The position numbers and the translations under genes were made by a program. Positions 1-8,334 of a stretch of 64,000 nucleotides of DNA are shown here, one piece after another. Source of the stretch: Bradyrhizobium sp. WBOS07 (GTDB lineage Bacteria; Pseudomonadota; Alphaproteobacteria; Rhizobiales; Xanthobacteraceae); the NCBI RefSeq assembly GCF_024585165.1, contig NZ_CP029008.1, positions 2,480,001 through 2,544,000 of the forward strand, given 5' to 3'. Numbering within the stretch: position 1 is the first letter of the stretch; each line of letters starts with the position of its first letter. Under the pieces are notes generated by a model. That model was given only the letters and a program-made list of their open reading frames with translations, had not been told where the DNA came from and did not search any database.

Positions 1-1
1 T

Positions 2-349
2 CGGCTCGGCAACGAATGGGTGAACACGATTCCGATCTCATCGCGCGTGCGGCAGGAGCTGCGCCGGCGGCTGTTCCGCCTCGGCCTTGCGATCGGCAAC
101 ACGCTGAACGTGAAACCGTGCGGTGGCGTTGCGATCAGCGGTTGGCCGTCGCTTCTCGCCGCAGACGATCGCAACGCCGTGATCGAAGGGATCGATGCCT
201 GCCTGCTCGGCGGGCGCAAATTGGCGCAGGTGTCCATCGCCTTCGTGCCGTCGTCGACGGGCAACGATCCGCAGGCCGCGCTCGCCTTCGCCGCCTTTTG
301 TCTCGCCAGCCGTGGCGGCATGCCCGCGGCCTCGACGGAGGCGGCCTGA
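2..349 (+). CDS. C-terminal fragment of a ROK-family-like protein (sugar kinase or ROK regulator)
   Basis: The gene enters from the left edge already in frame, so only its last 115 residues are visible and its true start lies outside the window. The segment GLAIGNTLNV followed by GGVAISGWP resembles the end of ROK proteins, where a helix preceding a Gly-rich strand closes the second actin-like lobe. It ends 58 bp before a carbohydrate-binding protein gene on the same strand. A ROK sugar kinase or ROK repressor is a common partner of such importers, which supports the call. The ROK ATP-binding and zinc motifs would lie upstream and cannot be checked, so the assignment is tentative. Confidence 0.45.
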   Translation, partial: RLGNEWVNTIPISSRVRQELRRRLFRLGLAIGNTLNVKPCGGVAISGWPSLLAADDRNAVIEGIDACLLGGRKLAQVSIAFVPSSTGNDPQAALAFAAFCLASRGGMPAASTEAA

Positions 350-407
350 CATGCGCTGAACCTGAACGTCCTACACGCGCCGAAACTTCACACCGGGAGG
401 AACTGCC

Positions 408-1694
408 ATGCCGATCACCACAACAAGGCGCCGTCTGCTCGCTGGCTCCGTCGCTACGCTCGCACTGCCGGCCTTTGCCCGCGCGCAAGGCGCGGTCAAG
501 CCGCGCCTGACCGCGATCTCGCAATGGTCCGCGGGCAGCGACGGCGCGGCCATCACCGCGCTCGGCAAGAAGTTCGAGGAGAAGGGCGGCGTTTGGCAGC
601 ATTCGCCCGTGCCCGGCTTCACCACCGAGATGATGAACAAGCTGCGCGCTCAGATCATGGCTGGCGATCCGCCGGCCTGCTCGCAGCTCAAGGGTCCCGA
701 GATTGCGGCCTGGTCGAAGATCGCCCCGACCGTCGATCTCGACGCCGTCGTCTCTGCCGCCGGTTACGAGAAGGTCGTCGCGCCGGACCTTGCGAAATTG
801 CACAAGCCGGGCGGCAAATGGATCGCACTGCCGCTACAGATCTACAGCACCAACATGCTGTTCCTGTCCAAGCGCGCCATGGACAAGGCCAAGGCCGACA
901 AGGTCCCCGTCACCTGGGCGGACTTCAACGACCTTGCTGAAAAGATGAAGGCCGGCGGCGTCGCCCATCCGATCGCCAACGGCGGGACCCGCCCGGATGA
1001 CGGGCAGAAATTCGAGGCCGCGCTGGCCGGCATCAGTCCGCTCGCCTACCGCGCCGCCATCATGAATCTCGAGAAGAAGGCTCTGGAAGGTCCCGAGATC
1101 AAGGCTGCGTTCGCGCAGGTGCGCAAGATCGCCGATTGGATGGATCCCAATGTCGGCGCCCAGCACTTCTCGACCAATCTGAAACGCTTCATCGACGGCG
1201 ACATGGGCATGATGATCATGGGCGGCTGGGCCCAGGGCGTATTGCGCAATGCCGGCTTCAAGCTCGAGGACTTCGTGATTGCGCCAGGTCCCAGCGACAA
1301 CAGCAAGCCGGTCTTCCTGCTGAATGCCGACGCCTTCATCTTCTGGCAGCGCAAGGAGGCAGACCTGCAGGCCGGCCAGACGCTGATGGCCCAGCTGGTC
1401 ATGGATCCGGCGATCCAGACCATGTACTCGCAGATCACCGGATCGATCCCCGTGCGCACCGATGTCGATCTGTCCGGCGAAGGCTGGTCGGAGGGTCAAC
1501 GCACCACCGCAAAGGCCCTGAAGGACGCCATCGCCAGCAATCAGGCCGTCCTCAGCATGGCGCACAACATGGCGCAGGAAAACGGCATGACCGCAGCGAT
1601 GATCGACGTGATCACGGAGTTCGTGAAGAACAAGACCATCAAGCCCGAGCAGGCGGCGACCCGCCTCGCCGAGGCCGTCGAGGGCGCGCGTTGA
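408..1694 (+). CDS. Carbohydrate ABC transporter substrate-binding protein (family 1 type)
   Basis: This 428-residue periplasmic binding protein captures a sugar or polyol and delivers it to the permease pair encoded just downstream. The N-terminus has a twin-arginine-like export signal (RRRLLAG near residues 6-12, then a hydrophobic stretch ending in AFARA). The rest has the two-lobe organisation of MalE/UgpB-type proteins, with WADFNDLAEKMKAGG and WAQGVLRNAG segments typical of the family. GGGAGGAACTGCC in front of ATG 408 is a good ribosome binding site. It is the first gene of a coupled binding protein/permease/permease/ATPase/dehydrogenase operon. The substrate cannot be read from sequence; glycerol phosphate, polyols and disaccharides are all possible for this subfamily. 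Confidence 0.9.
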   Translation: MPITTTRRRLLAGSVATLALPAFARAQGAVKPRLTAISQWSAGSDGAAITALGKKFEEKGGVWQHSPVPGFTTEMMNKLRAQIMAGDPPACSQLKGPEIAAWSKIAPTVDLDAVVSAAGYEKVVAPDLAKLHKPGGKWIALPLQIYSTNMLFLSKRAMDKAKADKVPVTWADFNDLAEKMKAGGVAHPIANGGTRPDDGQKFEAALAGISPLAYRAAIMNLEKKALEGPEIKAAFAQVRKIADWMDPNVGAQHFSTNLKRFIDGDMGMMIMGGWAQGVLRNAGFKLEDFVIAPGPSDNSKPVFLLNADAFIFWQRKEADLQAGQTLMAQLVMDPAIQTMYSQITGSIPVRTDVDLSGEGWSEGQRTTAKALKDAIASNQAVLSMAHNMAQENGMTAAMIDVITEFVKNKTIKPEQAATRLAEAVEGAR

Positions 1695-2614
1695 GCAATG
1701 CCGCCGCGATAAGACCGGGCCGGCCGGCGCTTCCTGAATGGGTGCGCCGGCTGCCCGAATATCTGATGATCTGGGTGCCGCTGCTGCTCTCCGCAGCGCA
1801 CCTCGTCTCGTTCTCGCTGTGGACGATCTGGATCTCGTTCACGCCCTCCACGCTGATCCCGGTCTCGGGCTGGGTGGGCTTGCGCAACTACACGGCCGTC
1901 CTGGCATCGCGGAACTGGCAGATCGCCTTCGACAATTTGCTGCTGTTCGGCATTGCGTTCGTGGTGTTGAGTGCGGCGACCGGCCTCGTTCTTGCGATCC
2001 TGCTCGATCAACGCATCCGCGGCGAGAACGTGCTGCGATCCATCTTCCTCTACCCCCTCGCCGTGTCGTTCGTGGTCACCGGCACGGTCTGGAGCTGGCT
2101 GCTCAATCCCGGCCTCGGGATTCAGAAGCTGGTCCACGATCTCGGCTGGACCTCCTTCAAGTTCGACTGGCTGATCGACCGCGACATGGCGATCTGGACC
2201 ATCGTCGTCGCCGCGATCTGGCAATCCTCGGGCTTTGCCATGGCTCTCTTTCTTGCCGGCCTTCGCTCCGTCGACGCCGACATCATCAAGGCCGCACAGA
2301 TCGACGGCGCCGGACCGGTCCGGATCTACCGGCGCATCATCCTGCCGTCGCTTTGGCCGATCACCATCACCGTCGTCGTGATCCAGCTGCAGTTCGCGAT
2401 CTCGACGTTCGACCTCGTCCGCGCGCTCACCAATGGCGGGCCGGGAATTGCGACCCAGCTGCCAGCCCTCGTCGTCTATGACCTCATGTTCCAGCGCAGC
2501 CTGCTCGGCCGCGGCGCCGCGGCGGCAGTGCTGATGCTGCTCATCCTTCTCGCGGTGCTCGTGCCCTATGCGGCATGGCGATATCTCCAGCGACGGCGGG
2601 CCGTCCATGCGTGA
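1691..2614 (+). CDS. Carbohydrate ABC transporter permease, MalF/UgpA type
   Basis: This inner-membrane permease of 307 residues has about six transmembrane helices. The cytoplasmic loop with the EAA-type motif that docks to the ATPase is at AAQIDGAGPVRIYRRIILPSL. The start was taken as TTG 1691, which overlaps the stop of the binding protein gene (TTGA) and leaves about 25 residues before the first membrane helix. GTG 1742 in the same frame is a shorter alternative. An open frame runs further upstream inside the previous gene but does not look like protein from this family. It forms a heterodimer with the next gene product. Confidence 0.88.
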   Translation: MSNAAAIRPGRPALPEWVRRLPEYLMIWVPLLLSAAHLVSFSLWTIWISFTPSTLIPVSGWVGLRNYTAVLASRNWQIAFDNLLLFGIAFVVLSAATGLVLAILLDQRIRGENVLRSIFLYPLAVSFVVTGTVWSWLLNPGLGIQKLVHDLGWTSFKFDWLIDRDMAIWTIVVAAIWQSSGFAMALFLAGLRSVDADIIKAAQIDGAGPVRIYRRIILPSLWPITITVVVIQLQFAISTFDLVRALTNGGPGIATQLPALVVYDLMFQRSLLGRGAAAAVLMLLILLAVLVPYAAWRYLQRRRAVHA

Positions 2615-3464
2615 GCGCAGCTTCACCCCGAGTCGGATCTTGATCTACCTCGTCGTTTCACTGATCGCCGCGGCCTGGCTCGCGCCGCTGGTGGTCGTCG
2701 TCCTGAACTCGCTGCGGACCAACGAGGAGATCGCGCAAGGTTCGATGATCGGCTGGCCGCAACATCTGGCCTGGAGCAACTACGCCGCCGCCTGGAGCGG
2801 CTTCTGCGTGGCCGAGACCTGCTCCGGCATCCGGCCCTACATGCTGAACTCCGCGCTGGTCACGATCCCCGCGACGATCTTCTCGACCTTGCTCGGCGCC
2901 ATCGCCGGCTACGCGGTGTCGCTCTGGCGCTTTCGCGGCGACAACTGGATCTACGGGATCGTGACCCTCGGCCTTTTCCTGCCCCAGCAGATGCGTCTGC
3001 TTCCCTGGACCATCGTGCTGCGGGACATCGGTCTCATCAACACGTTGGCGGGCCTCGTGCTGATCCACACCATCCAGGGTCTCTCCTTCACCACGCTGTT
3101 CTGCCGCAATTACTACGTCGCCATTCCCCATGAATTGATCAGGGCCGCGCGGATCGACGGCGCCGGCTTCTTCCGCATCTTCTGGCGCATCATTCTGCCG
3201 CTCTCGGGGCCGATCCTGATCGTCACGGTGATCTGGCAGTTCACGCATATCTGGAACGAGTTCCTCTATGGCGTGACGTTCACGACCGGCCAGCAGCAGC
3301 CGGTCACGGCGGCTCTCATCGCGCTCTCCGCCGCAGTCGCCGACATCCCGCAGCATGGCGTGCAGAGCGCGGCGGTGATCATCGCCGCGCTGCCGACGCT
3401 GTTGATCTACCTGCTCGGCGGCAAGTACTTCGTCCGCGGCCTGACTGCCGGGGCCGTGAAATGA
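2607..3464 (+). CDS. Carbohydrate ABC transporter permease, MalG/UgpE type
   Basis: This second permease subunit has 285 residues and six predicted membrane helices. Its EAA loop reads AARIDGAGFFRIFWRIILPLS, and it ends in GGKYFVRGLTAGAVK, the usual C-terminus of MalG-like proteins. ATG 2607 overlaps the end of the preceding permease by 8 bp, which suggests translational coupling. An in-frame ATG at 2568 lies deep inside the previous gene and is less likely. An inserted Cys-containing loop (GFCVAETCSG) follows the first helix, seen also in some rhizobial paralogues. Confidence 0.9.
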   Translation: MRERSFTPSRILIYLVVSLIAAAWLAPLVVVVLNSLRTNEEIAQGSMIGWPQHLAWSNYAAAWSGFCVAETCSGIRPYMLNSALVTIPATIFSTLLGAIAGYAVSLWRFRGDNWIYGIVTLGLFLPQQMRLLPWTIVLRDIGLINTLAGLVLIHTIQGLSFTTLFCRNYYVAIPHELIRAARIDGAGFFRIFWRIILPLSGPILIVTVIWQFTHIWNEFLYGVTFTTGQQQPVTAALIALSAAVADIPQHGVQSAAVIIAALPTLLIYLLGGKYFVRGLTAGAVK

Positions 3465-3474
3465 TGGAGTTGTC

Positions 3475-4584
3475 ATGGCAGCACTGAGCATTCGCGCCCT
3501 GTCCAAGCGCTACGCCAATCTGGAAGTGCTGAAGGACATCGCGCTCGACATCGAGAGCGGCGAATTCACCGTGCTGGTCGGACCGTCCGGCTGCGGCAAG
3601 TCCACGCTGCTCAACATCGTCGCTGGGCTGGATAGCCCGAGCGCGGGAACGATCGAGATCGGCGGCCGCGTCGTCAACGACGTCCCGCCCAAGGACCGCG
3701 ACATCGCCATGGTGTTCCAGTCCTACGCGCTCTACCCGTCGATGACGGTGCGGCAGAACATCACCTTCGGGATGGAATGCCGTCACGTGCCCAAGGCCGA
3801 GCAGGACGCGGCGGTCGCCAATGTCGCAAAGCTGCTTCAGATCGAGACGCTACTCGGCCGCAAGCCGTCGCAACTCTCCGGCGGCCAGCGCCAGCGCGTC
3901 GCGATGGGGCGCGCGCTGGTCCGGGATCCCCTGCTCTTCCTGTTCGACGAGCCGCTCTCCAATCTCGACGCCAAGCTGCGCGTCGAGATGCGGATGGAGA
4001 TCAAGCGCCTGCACCAGCGCATCGGCGCCACCATCGTCTATGTCACCCACGACCAGATCGAGGCCATGACGATGGCGACGCGGATCGCCGTGATGCATCA
4101 GGGCTGCGTGCAGCAATTCGCCGACCCCGATACCGTGTACCGTTATCCCGCCAACCTGTTCGTCGCGCGCTTCATGGGCTCGCCCCCGATGAACACGCTG
4201 CCGGCACGGCTCGAAGCCGAAACTGACGGTCTGGCGGTCGTGATCGGCGCCGGCCGGCCGGACCAGATCCGCCTGCGCCTGAGCGGCTATGACAGCGCAG
4301 CCTCCTTTGTCGGACGCGACGTGGTGTTCGGCATCAGGCCGGAATGCATCGCCGAGGGCAGCCGCGTGTTTTCGAACGATGCGCCCGTCCTCGTCGAGGC
4401 GCCCGTGGACATGGTCGAGCCGACCGGCGCCGAGACGATGGTGTCGCTGCGGCTGGGCGGCGAACCGGCGATGGCGCGCATCTCGCCCGATATCCGGCCG
4501 GTGCCGGGCACGTCCGCCTCCTTCGCCCTCGACACCCGCCGCATTTGCCTGTTCGACCCCAAGACGGAGCGACTGATCGTATGA
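3475..4584 (+). CDS. ugpC: ABC transporter ATP-binding protein, UgpC/MalK family
   Basis: This 369-residue ATPase powers the importer encoded upstream. Walker A (GPSGCGKST), signature (LSGGQRQRVAMGRA), Walker B (LFLFDEPLSNLD) and the switch histidine (YVTHDQIEAMT) are all intact. After about residue 240 comes an OB-fold regulatory domain of the MalK type containing FGIRPECI. The start codon lies 10 bp after the second permease. Its stop overlaps the next start as ATGA. The UgpC symbol denotes the family only, because the substrate is not known. Confidence 0.92.
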   Translation: MAALSIRALSKRYANLEVLKDIALDIESGEFTVLVGPSGCGKSTLLNIVAGLDSPSAGTIEIGGRVVNDVPPKDRDIAMVFQSYALYPSMTVRQNITFGMECRHVPKAEQDAAVANVAKLLQIETLLGRKPSQLSGGQRQRVAMGRALVRDPLLFLFDEPLSNLDAKLRVEMRMEIKRLHQRIGATIVYVTHDQIEAMTMATRIAVMHQGCVQQFADPDTVYRYPANLFVARFMGSPPMNTLPARLEAETDGLAVVIGAGRPDQIRLRLSGYDSAASFVGRDVVFGIRPECIAEGSRVFSNDAPVLVEAPVDMVEPTGAETMVSLRLGGEPAMARISPDIRPVPGTSASFALDTRRICLFDPKTERLIV

Positions 4585-5348
4585 CCAAGACGAGCTATGC
4601 CGGCCTCGCCGACCGCGTGGTGCTGATCACCGGCGGTGCCAGCGGCATCGGTGCCGCCTTCGTGCGCGCCTTCGCCGCCCAGCGCGCCCGGGTCGCGTTC
4701 CTCGATATCGATGCAGCAGCCGGCAAGGCGCTGGCCGCCGAGGTCGCAGCCGCAAGCGGCACCGCGCCGCAGTTCCTGCCCTGCGATCTCCTCGACATCG
4801 AAGCCTTGCGCGCCGCCATGGCCGAGGTTCGGCGATCGCTCGGCGACGCCGCCGTGCTCGTCAACAACGCCGCCAACGACCAGCGCCAGGTGCTGGCCGA
4901 GGTGACGCCTGCCGAGTTCGACTGGATGATCGGCGTCAACTTCAAGCACGTCTTCTTTGCGGCGCAAGCGGTGGTGCCGCAGATGCAGGCGCGCGGCGGC
5001 GGCTCGATCATCAACATGTCCTCGATCGCCTGGATGCGCGGCGCCCCGGCGCTGCCGGTCTACGCCGGGGCCAAGGCGGCGATCGTCGGCTTCACCAACT
5101 CGCTGGCCCGTTCGGTCGGCCCGAACCGCATCCGCGTCAACGCGATCGCGCCCGGCATGGTCGTGACCGAGCGGCAGCGCCGGCTGTGGTATCCGGACGA
5201 CAAGGTCATCGCCGAGATGCGCTCGCGCCAGGCCGTTCCGGATGCGGTCACGCCCGAGGACATCGCCAACATGGCGCTGTTCCTCGCCTCCGACGACAGC
5301 CAGCGCATCACCGGCCAGTGTTTTCGGGTCGATGGCGGATTGGCGTAG
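4581..5348 (+). CDS. SDR family NAD(P)-dependent oxidoreductase
   Basis: This 255-residue classical short-chain dehydrogenase has the cofactor motif TGGASGIG (about residues 16-23), NNAAN, the catalytic Ser in NMSSIAW, and YAGAK for the YxxxK pair. It ends in a standard substrate-loop and C-terminal region with FRVDGGLA. The ATG overlaps the stop of the ATPase gene (ATGA), so it is the last cistron of the importer operon. By context it probably oxidises the imported sugar or polyol. The exact substrate is unknown. Confidence 0.92.
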   Translation: MTKTSYAGLADRVVLITGGASGIGAAFVRAFAAQRARVAFLDIDAAAGKALAAEVAAASGTAPQFLPCDLLDIEALRAAMAEVRRSLGDAAVLVNNAANDQRQVLAEVTPAEFDWMIGVNFKHVFFAAQAVVPQMQARGGGSIINMSSIAWMRGAPALPVYAGAKAAIVGFTNSLARSVGPNRIRVNAIAPGMVVTERQRRLWYPDDKVIAEMRSRQAVPDAVTPEDIANMALFLASDDSQRITGQCFRVDGGLA

Positions 5349-5373
5349 GGCATGGTCCCGGAAAAGTGTATCG

Positions 5374-5390
5374 CATCACGCTTTAGGGTG
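5374..5390. repeat. Short intergenic repeat, copy 1
   Basis: The 17-mer catcacgctttagggtg here recurs with one change at 54846-54862. Both copies sit at gene ends. It is probably part of a dispersed rhizobial intergenic element, since the neighbouring ggtcccggaaaagtgt also looks like that family. That last point is from memory and not tested. Confidence 0.35.
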
Positions 5391-5646
5391 GGCGCCATGA
5401 AAATCGTCTACGGTCCGCCCTGCTTTGGATCATCTTTGATGAACCACGTTGAGGCCGGTGCCGTTCTCGCCGGCATACTCGGCAACCGCCCCTGACCGTC
5501 GTTCACGGGCTGGTTGCGAAAACGAGGATTGATCTAGTTGCGCGAGACAACCGCGGCTTGTGAAACCTGGGAAAACAGGCTTAGCTAGGGAGCAGCGTCC
5601 AAGCGGCGGCACGGACCTACGCGTCAGAGTGACCACGGATACAGCT

Positions 5647-7470
5647 ATGGCCTCCCCCCGTGAACCCGATGCCAGCCCGGGACCCGCCTCCCTTGTAGCG
5701 CCGAACGCCTCGCGAGAGATTGCTCCTGGTCAGCGCAAGCTGGTCGCCGTGCTCGCGGCCGACATCGTGGGCTATAGCCGATTGATGGAAGCGGACGAGG
5801 AAGATACCCACAAGCGGGTCCTCGAGTTGCGCGCGACCATTATCGACCCGATGATCGCGAAGTACAGGGGGCAGGTGATCAAGAACACCGGGGACGGTTT
5901 TCTTGCGGTGTTTGACAGCGCAAATGACGCCTCCCGATGTGCGCTTGCAATTCAGCACGGCGCCAATGCGATGTCGGCGGAAGAACCGGAACATCGCTTC
6001 ATCAGTCTCCGGATGGGGATCAACGTTGCGGATGCGATTTTTGAACGGGATGACATCTATGGCGATGGTGTGAACATCGCCGCCCGGCTTCAGACCTACT
6101 CCGAGCCCGGGGGCATCGTCGTCTCAGGTGCCGTCGCGGATCAGATCATTGAGCAGGCCGGCGTCTCCGTCGTCGACTTCGGCGATCTGCATCTGCGGAA
6201 TCTGTCGCGCCCCGTCAAAGCGTTCGGGCTGCGCATCGAGCGTTCACCGCATCCGGTGGCAGATAGTCCGGTCACAGCACAGGGACGACCATCCATCGTC
6301 GTTCTGCCATTTCGCAATCTGGCCAGTCAGGATGATGCCTACTTTGCCGAGGGGATTGTCGACGAAATCATTCACGCGCTCTCCGCGCTGAAGGAGCTGT
6401 TCGTGATATCGCGCGGGTCTACGCTGGGTTATGGCAGCGAGATCATCGACGTCCGCACCATCGGTCGCGAGCTGGGCGTGCGCTATGTGCTCTACGGCAG
6501 CGTTCGCCGCTCCGGCGGGCGGCTGCGTATCAATACCGAGCTCAACGACACCGAGTCGGGCAATATCATCTACTCCGATCGTCATGAAGGCGAGCTCAGC
6601 GAGCTGTTCGCACTACAGGAGCAAATCTCGACGCGTGTGGTCACGACGATCGCGCCGCATGTTCGCGAGTGGGAACGGGCACGGGCTCTGCGCAAGCATC
6701 CACAGAATTTGACGGCCTACGATCTGGTTCTCCAGGCGCTGAGCTATCTGTACCGTATGGACTACGACTCGTTCTCGCGGGCGCGCGGATTGCTGCAGCA
6801 GGCCATCACGCATGATCCGAACTACGCGCCGGCCTATTCATACCTGGCATATTGGTACATGTTCAGGGTTGGCCAGGGCTGGTCCACCGACGCAGCGGCC
6901 GATAGCCTCGAGGCGTCGCGCAGTGCCTCCAAGGCAATCGAGCGCGATAGCAACGATGCGCTCGCTCTGGCAATCGACGGTCACGTGCATTCGTATCTGT
7001 TCAAGGATTTCGAGACAGCGACCCGCCTGTTGGACCGGGCGATCACGGTCGGCCCCAATTCGGCCATGGCGTGGACGATGAGCAGTGCGACCTGCGGTTA
7101 TCTCGGCGAAGGATCTACCGCGGTCTTGCGCGCCGAGCACGGCCTGCGCTTGTCGCCCATGGATTCACACGTGTTCTGGCACGAGCACCTGCTTTCCCAG
7201 GCGCACTACATCAACGGCAATTTCGATGAAGCGGCCGCCTGGGGTTGGCGAGCCGCGAAGCATAACGAGCGTTTCACCTCGAACTTCCGCATCCTGGCAG
7301 CCAGCCTGGTGGCCATCGGAAAATTTGTAGACGCGCGCCAGATCGCGCAACGCCATATGCTGATCGATCCGCATTTCCGTCTGCAGGCTTGGGCGGACCG
7401 CACGCCCCTCAACGCGGCCACCCGCGACAACCTTCGGCAACGACTCAAGGCGGCAGGATTTCCAGACTGA
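5647..7470 (+). CDS. Class III adenylate/guanylate cyclase with TolB-like and TPR regions
   Basis: The protein has 607 residues from ATG 5647; in-frame GTG codons at 5560 and 5629 are possible earlier starts and no ribosome site decides between them. A cyclase homology domain occupies about residues 25-190. Both metal Asp residues are present (AADIVGYSRLM and NTGDGFLAVF), as are a purine-selecting Lys before NTGDG and the transition-state Asn/Arg in GDGVNIAARL, so it should be catalytically active. A TolB-like N-terminal segment (VVLPFRNLA, DEIIHALS) follows, then tetratricopeptide-like helices to the end. There is no membrane segment. It stands alone; the preceding 298 bp holds only a short repeat and no other gene. 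The product, cAMP or cGMP, is not certain. Confidence 0.88.
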   Translation: MASPREPDASPGPASLVAPNASREIAPGQRKLVAVLAADIVGYSRLMEADEEDTHKRVLELRATIIDPMIAKYRGQVIKNTGDGFLAVFDSANDASRCALAIQHGANAMSAEEPEHRFISLRMGINVADAIFERDDIYGDGVNIAARLQTYSEPGGIVVSGAVADQIIEQAGVSVVDFGDLHLRNLSRPVKAFGLRIERSPHPVADSPVTAQGRPSIVVLPFRNLASQDDAYFAEGIVDEIIHALSALKELFVISRGSTLGYGSEIIDVRTIGRELGVRYVLYGSVRRSGGRLRINTELNDTESGNIIYSDRHEGELSELFALQEQISTRVVTTIAPHVREWERARALRKHPQNLTAYDLVLQALSYLYRMDYDSFSRARGLLQQAITHDPNYAPAYSYLAYWYMFRVGQGWSTDAAADSLEASRSASKAIERDSNDALALAIDGHVHSYLFKDFETATRLLDRAITVGPNSAMAWTMSSATCGYLGEGSTAVLRAEHGLRLSPMDSHVFWHEHLLSQAHYINGNFDEAAAWGWRAAKHNERFTSNFRILAASLVAIGKFVDARQIAQRHMLIDPHFRLQAWADRTPLNAATRDNLRQRLKAAGFPD

Positions 7471-7512
7471 GTTTTATGCAAGCGATAGGCGTCAAATCAT
7501 TGGGAGGCTGCG

Positions 7513-8334
7513 ATGGCAGGCAACGCCGGGAATGCGGGAAACGCAGGTAACGCTGGGAATGCGGGAAACGTCGCTAATGCAGGCTCGGGCGGCGGCGGCT
7601 GGATCTTTCCGGATCGCGTGGACTTGCCGTTCATTACGGAAACGGGCGTCAGCACCAACCGCACCACCGTCACCGAGTTCCCTGACCGGAGCTGGACTCC
7701 GGACTGGTACGCCTGGCGGCTGCTGGCCGAATTCGCCATTCACGGCGGGTGGAGCTCGATCACGGTTGCCCCACCAAACTTAGCGAACACCGGGGCTGAG
7801 ATCGACGCGCTCGTGACAATGGCCAAAGACGAGCGGGCGGATGCGCTCGGCGAGATTTTTGCGCAGAACGACGAGTTTCTAAGCTACTTCATGGCGCTTC
7901 TCAGCGTCACGCCGAACTCGCATCCAAACACTTGTCGGGTAATCGCCACGGCAAGCCTGATCGCGCTTCAGGTCGCGATGCACTGGAAAGCCCACTACAA
8001 GCGGCCGCGACCGTCGCAAATCTGTCCAGCGCTATTGCCGCCGATCCAGGTTCCCGGCCACGCATCGTATCCCAGCGGGCACGCGACTCAGGCGCATTTG
8101 ATCGCGCTCGGCCTGAAGTCGGTGATACCGGCGTCGGTGAGGCCAATGGCCGATGATCTCACCGTTCTCGCCGGCCGGATCGCGCGAAACCGCCAGATCG
8201 CCGGTCTCCACTACCAGAGTGACACGGACGCCGGCGTACGATTGGCCAGTGACATCTACAATATCTTAGTCGACACGACCTCGGTCCCGAGTTTTGATGC
8301 CTTGATCACAGCTGCTCAGGGGGAGTGGCCATGA
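7513..8334 (+). CDS. PAP2/vanadium-dependent haloperoxidase-like protein
   Basis: This 273-residue protein has the three motifs of the PAP2/vanadium haloperoxidase fold: K159-x6-R166-P167, SYPSGH around residues 185-190, and R227-x5-H233 followed by D237. These bind phosphate or vanadate, and His233 would be the nucleophile or vanadate ligand. Residues 2-23 are a Gly-Asn-Ala repeat and residues 25-29 a Gly run. There is no obvious export signal and there are no membrane helices, which favours the soluble haloperoxidase-like branch over lipid phosphatases. GGGAGGCTGCG precedes ATG 7513. The stop overlaps the ATG of the peptidase-like gene (ATGA). It could be a soluble acid phosphatase; the reaction is not determined. 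Confidence 0.8.
   Translation: MAGNAGNAGNAGNAGNAGNVANAGSGGGGWIFPDRVDLPFITETGVSTNRTTVTEFPDRSWTPDWYAWRLLAEFAIHGGWSSITVAPPNLANTGAEIDALVTMAKDERADALGEIFAQNDEFLSYFMALLSVTPNSHPNTCRVIATASLIALQVAMHWKAHYKRPRPSQICPALLPPIQVPGHASYPSGHATQAHLIALGLKSVIPASVRPMADDLTVLAGRIARNRQIAGLHYQSDTDAGVRLASDIYNILVDTTSVPSFDALITAAQGEWP
7519..7581 (+). repeat. In-frame GGN-AAY-GCN tandem repeat
   Basis: About six 9-bp units (ggcaacgcc, gggaatgcg, ggaaacgca, ggtaacgct, gggaatgcg and so on) encode a Gly-Asn-Ala ladder at residues 3-23 of the PAP2/haloperoxidase-like protein. The units differ mainly at third positions, so the peptide is better conserved than the DNA. Confidence 0.8.
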
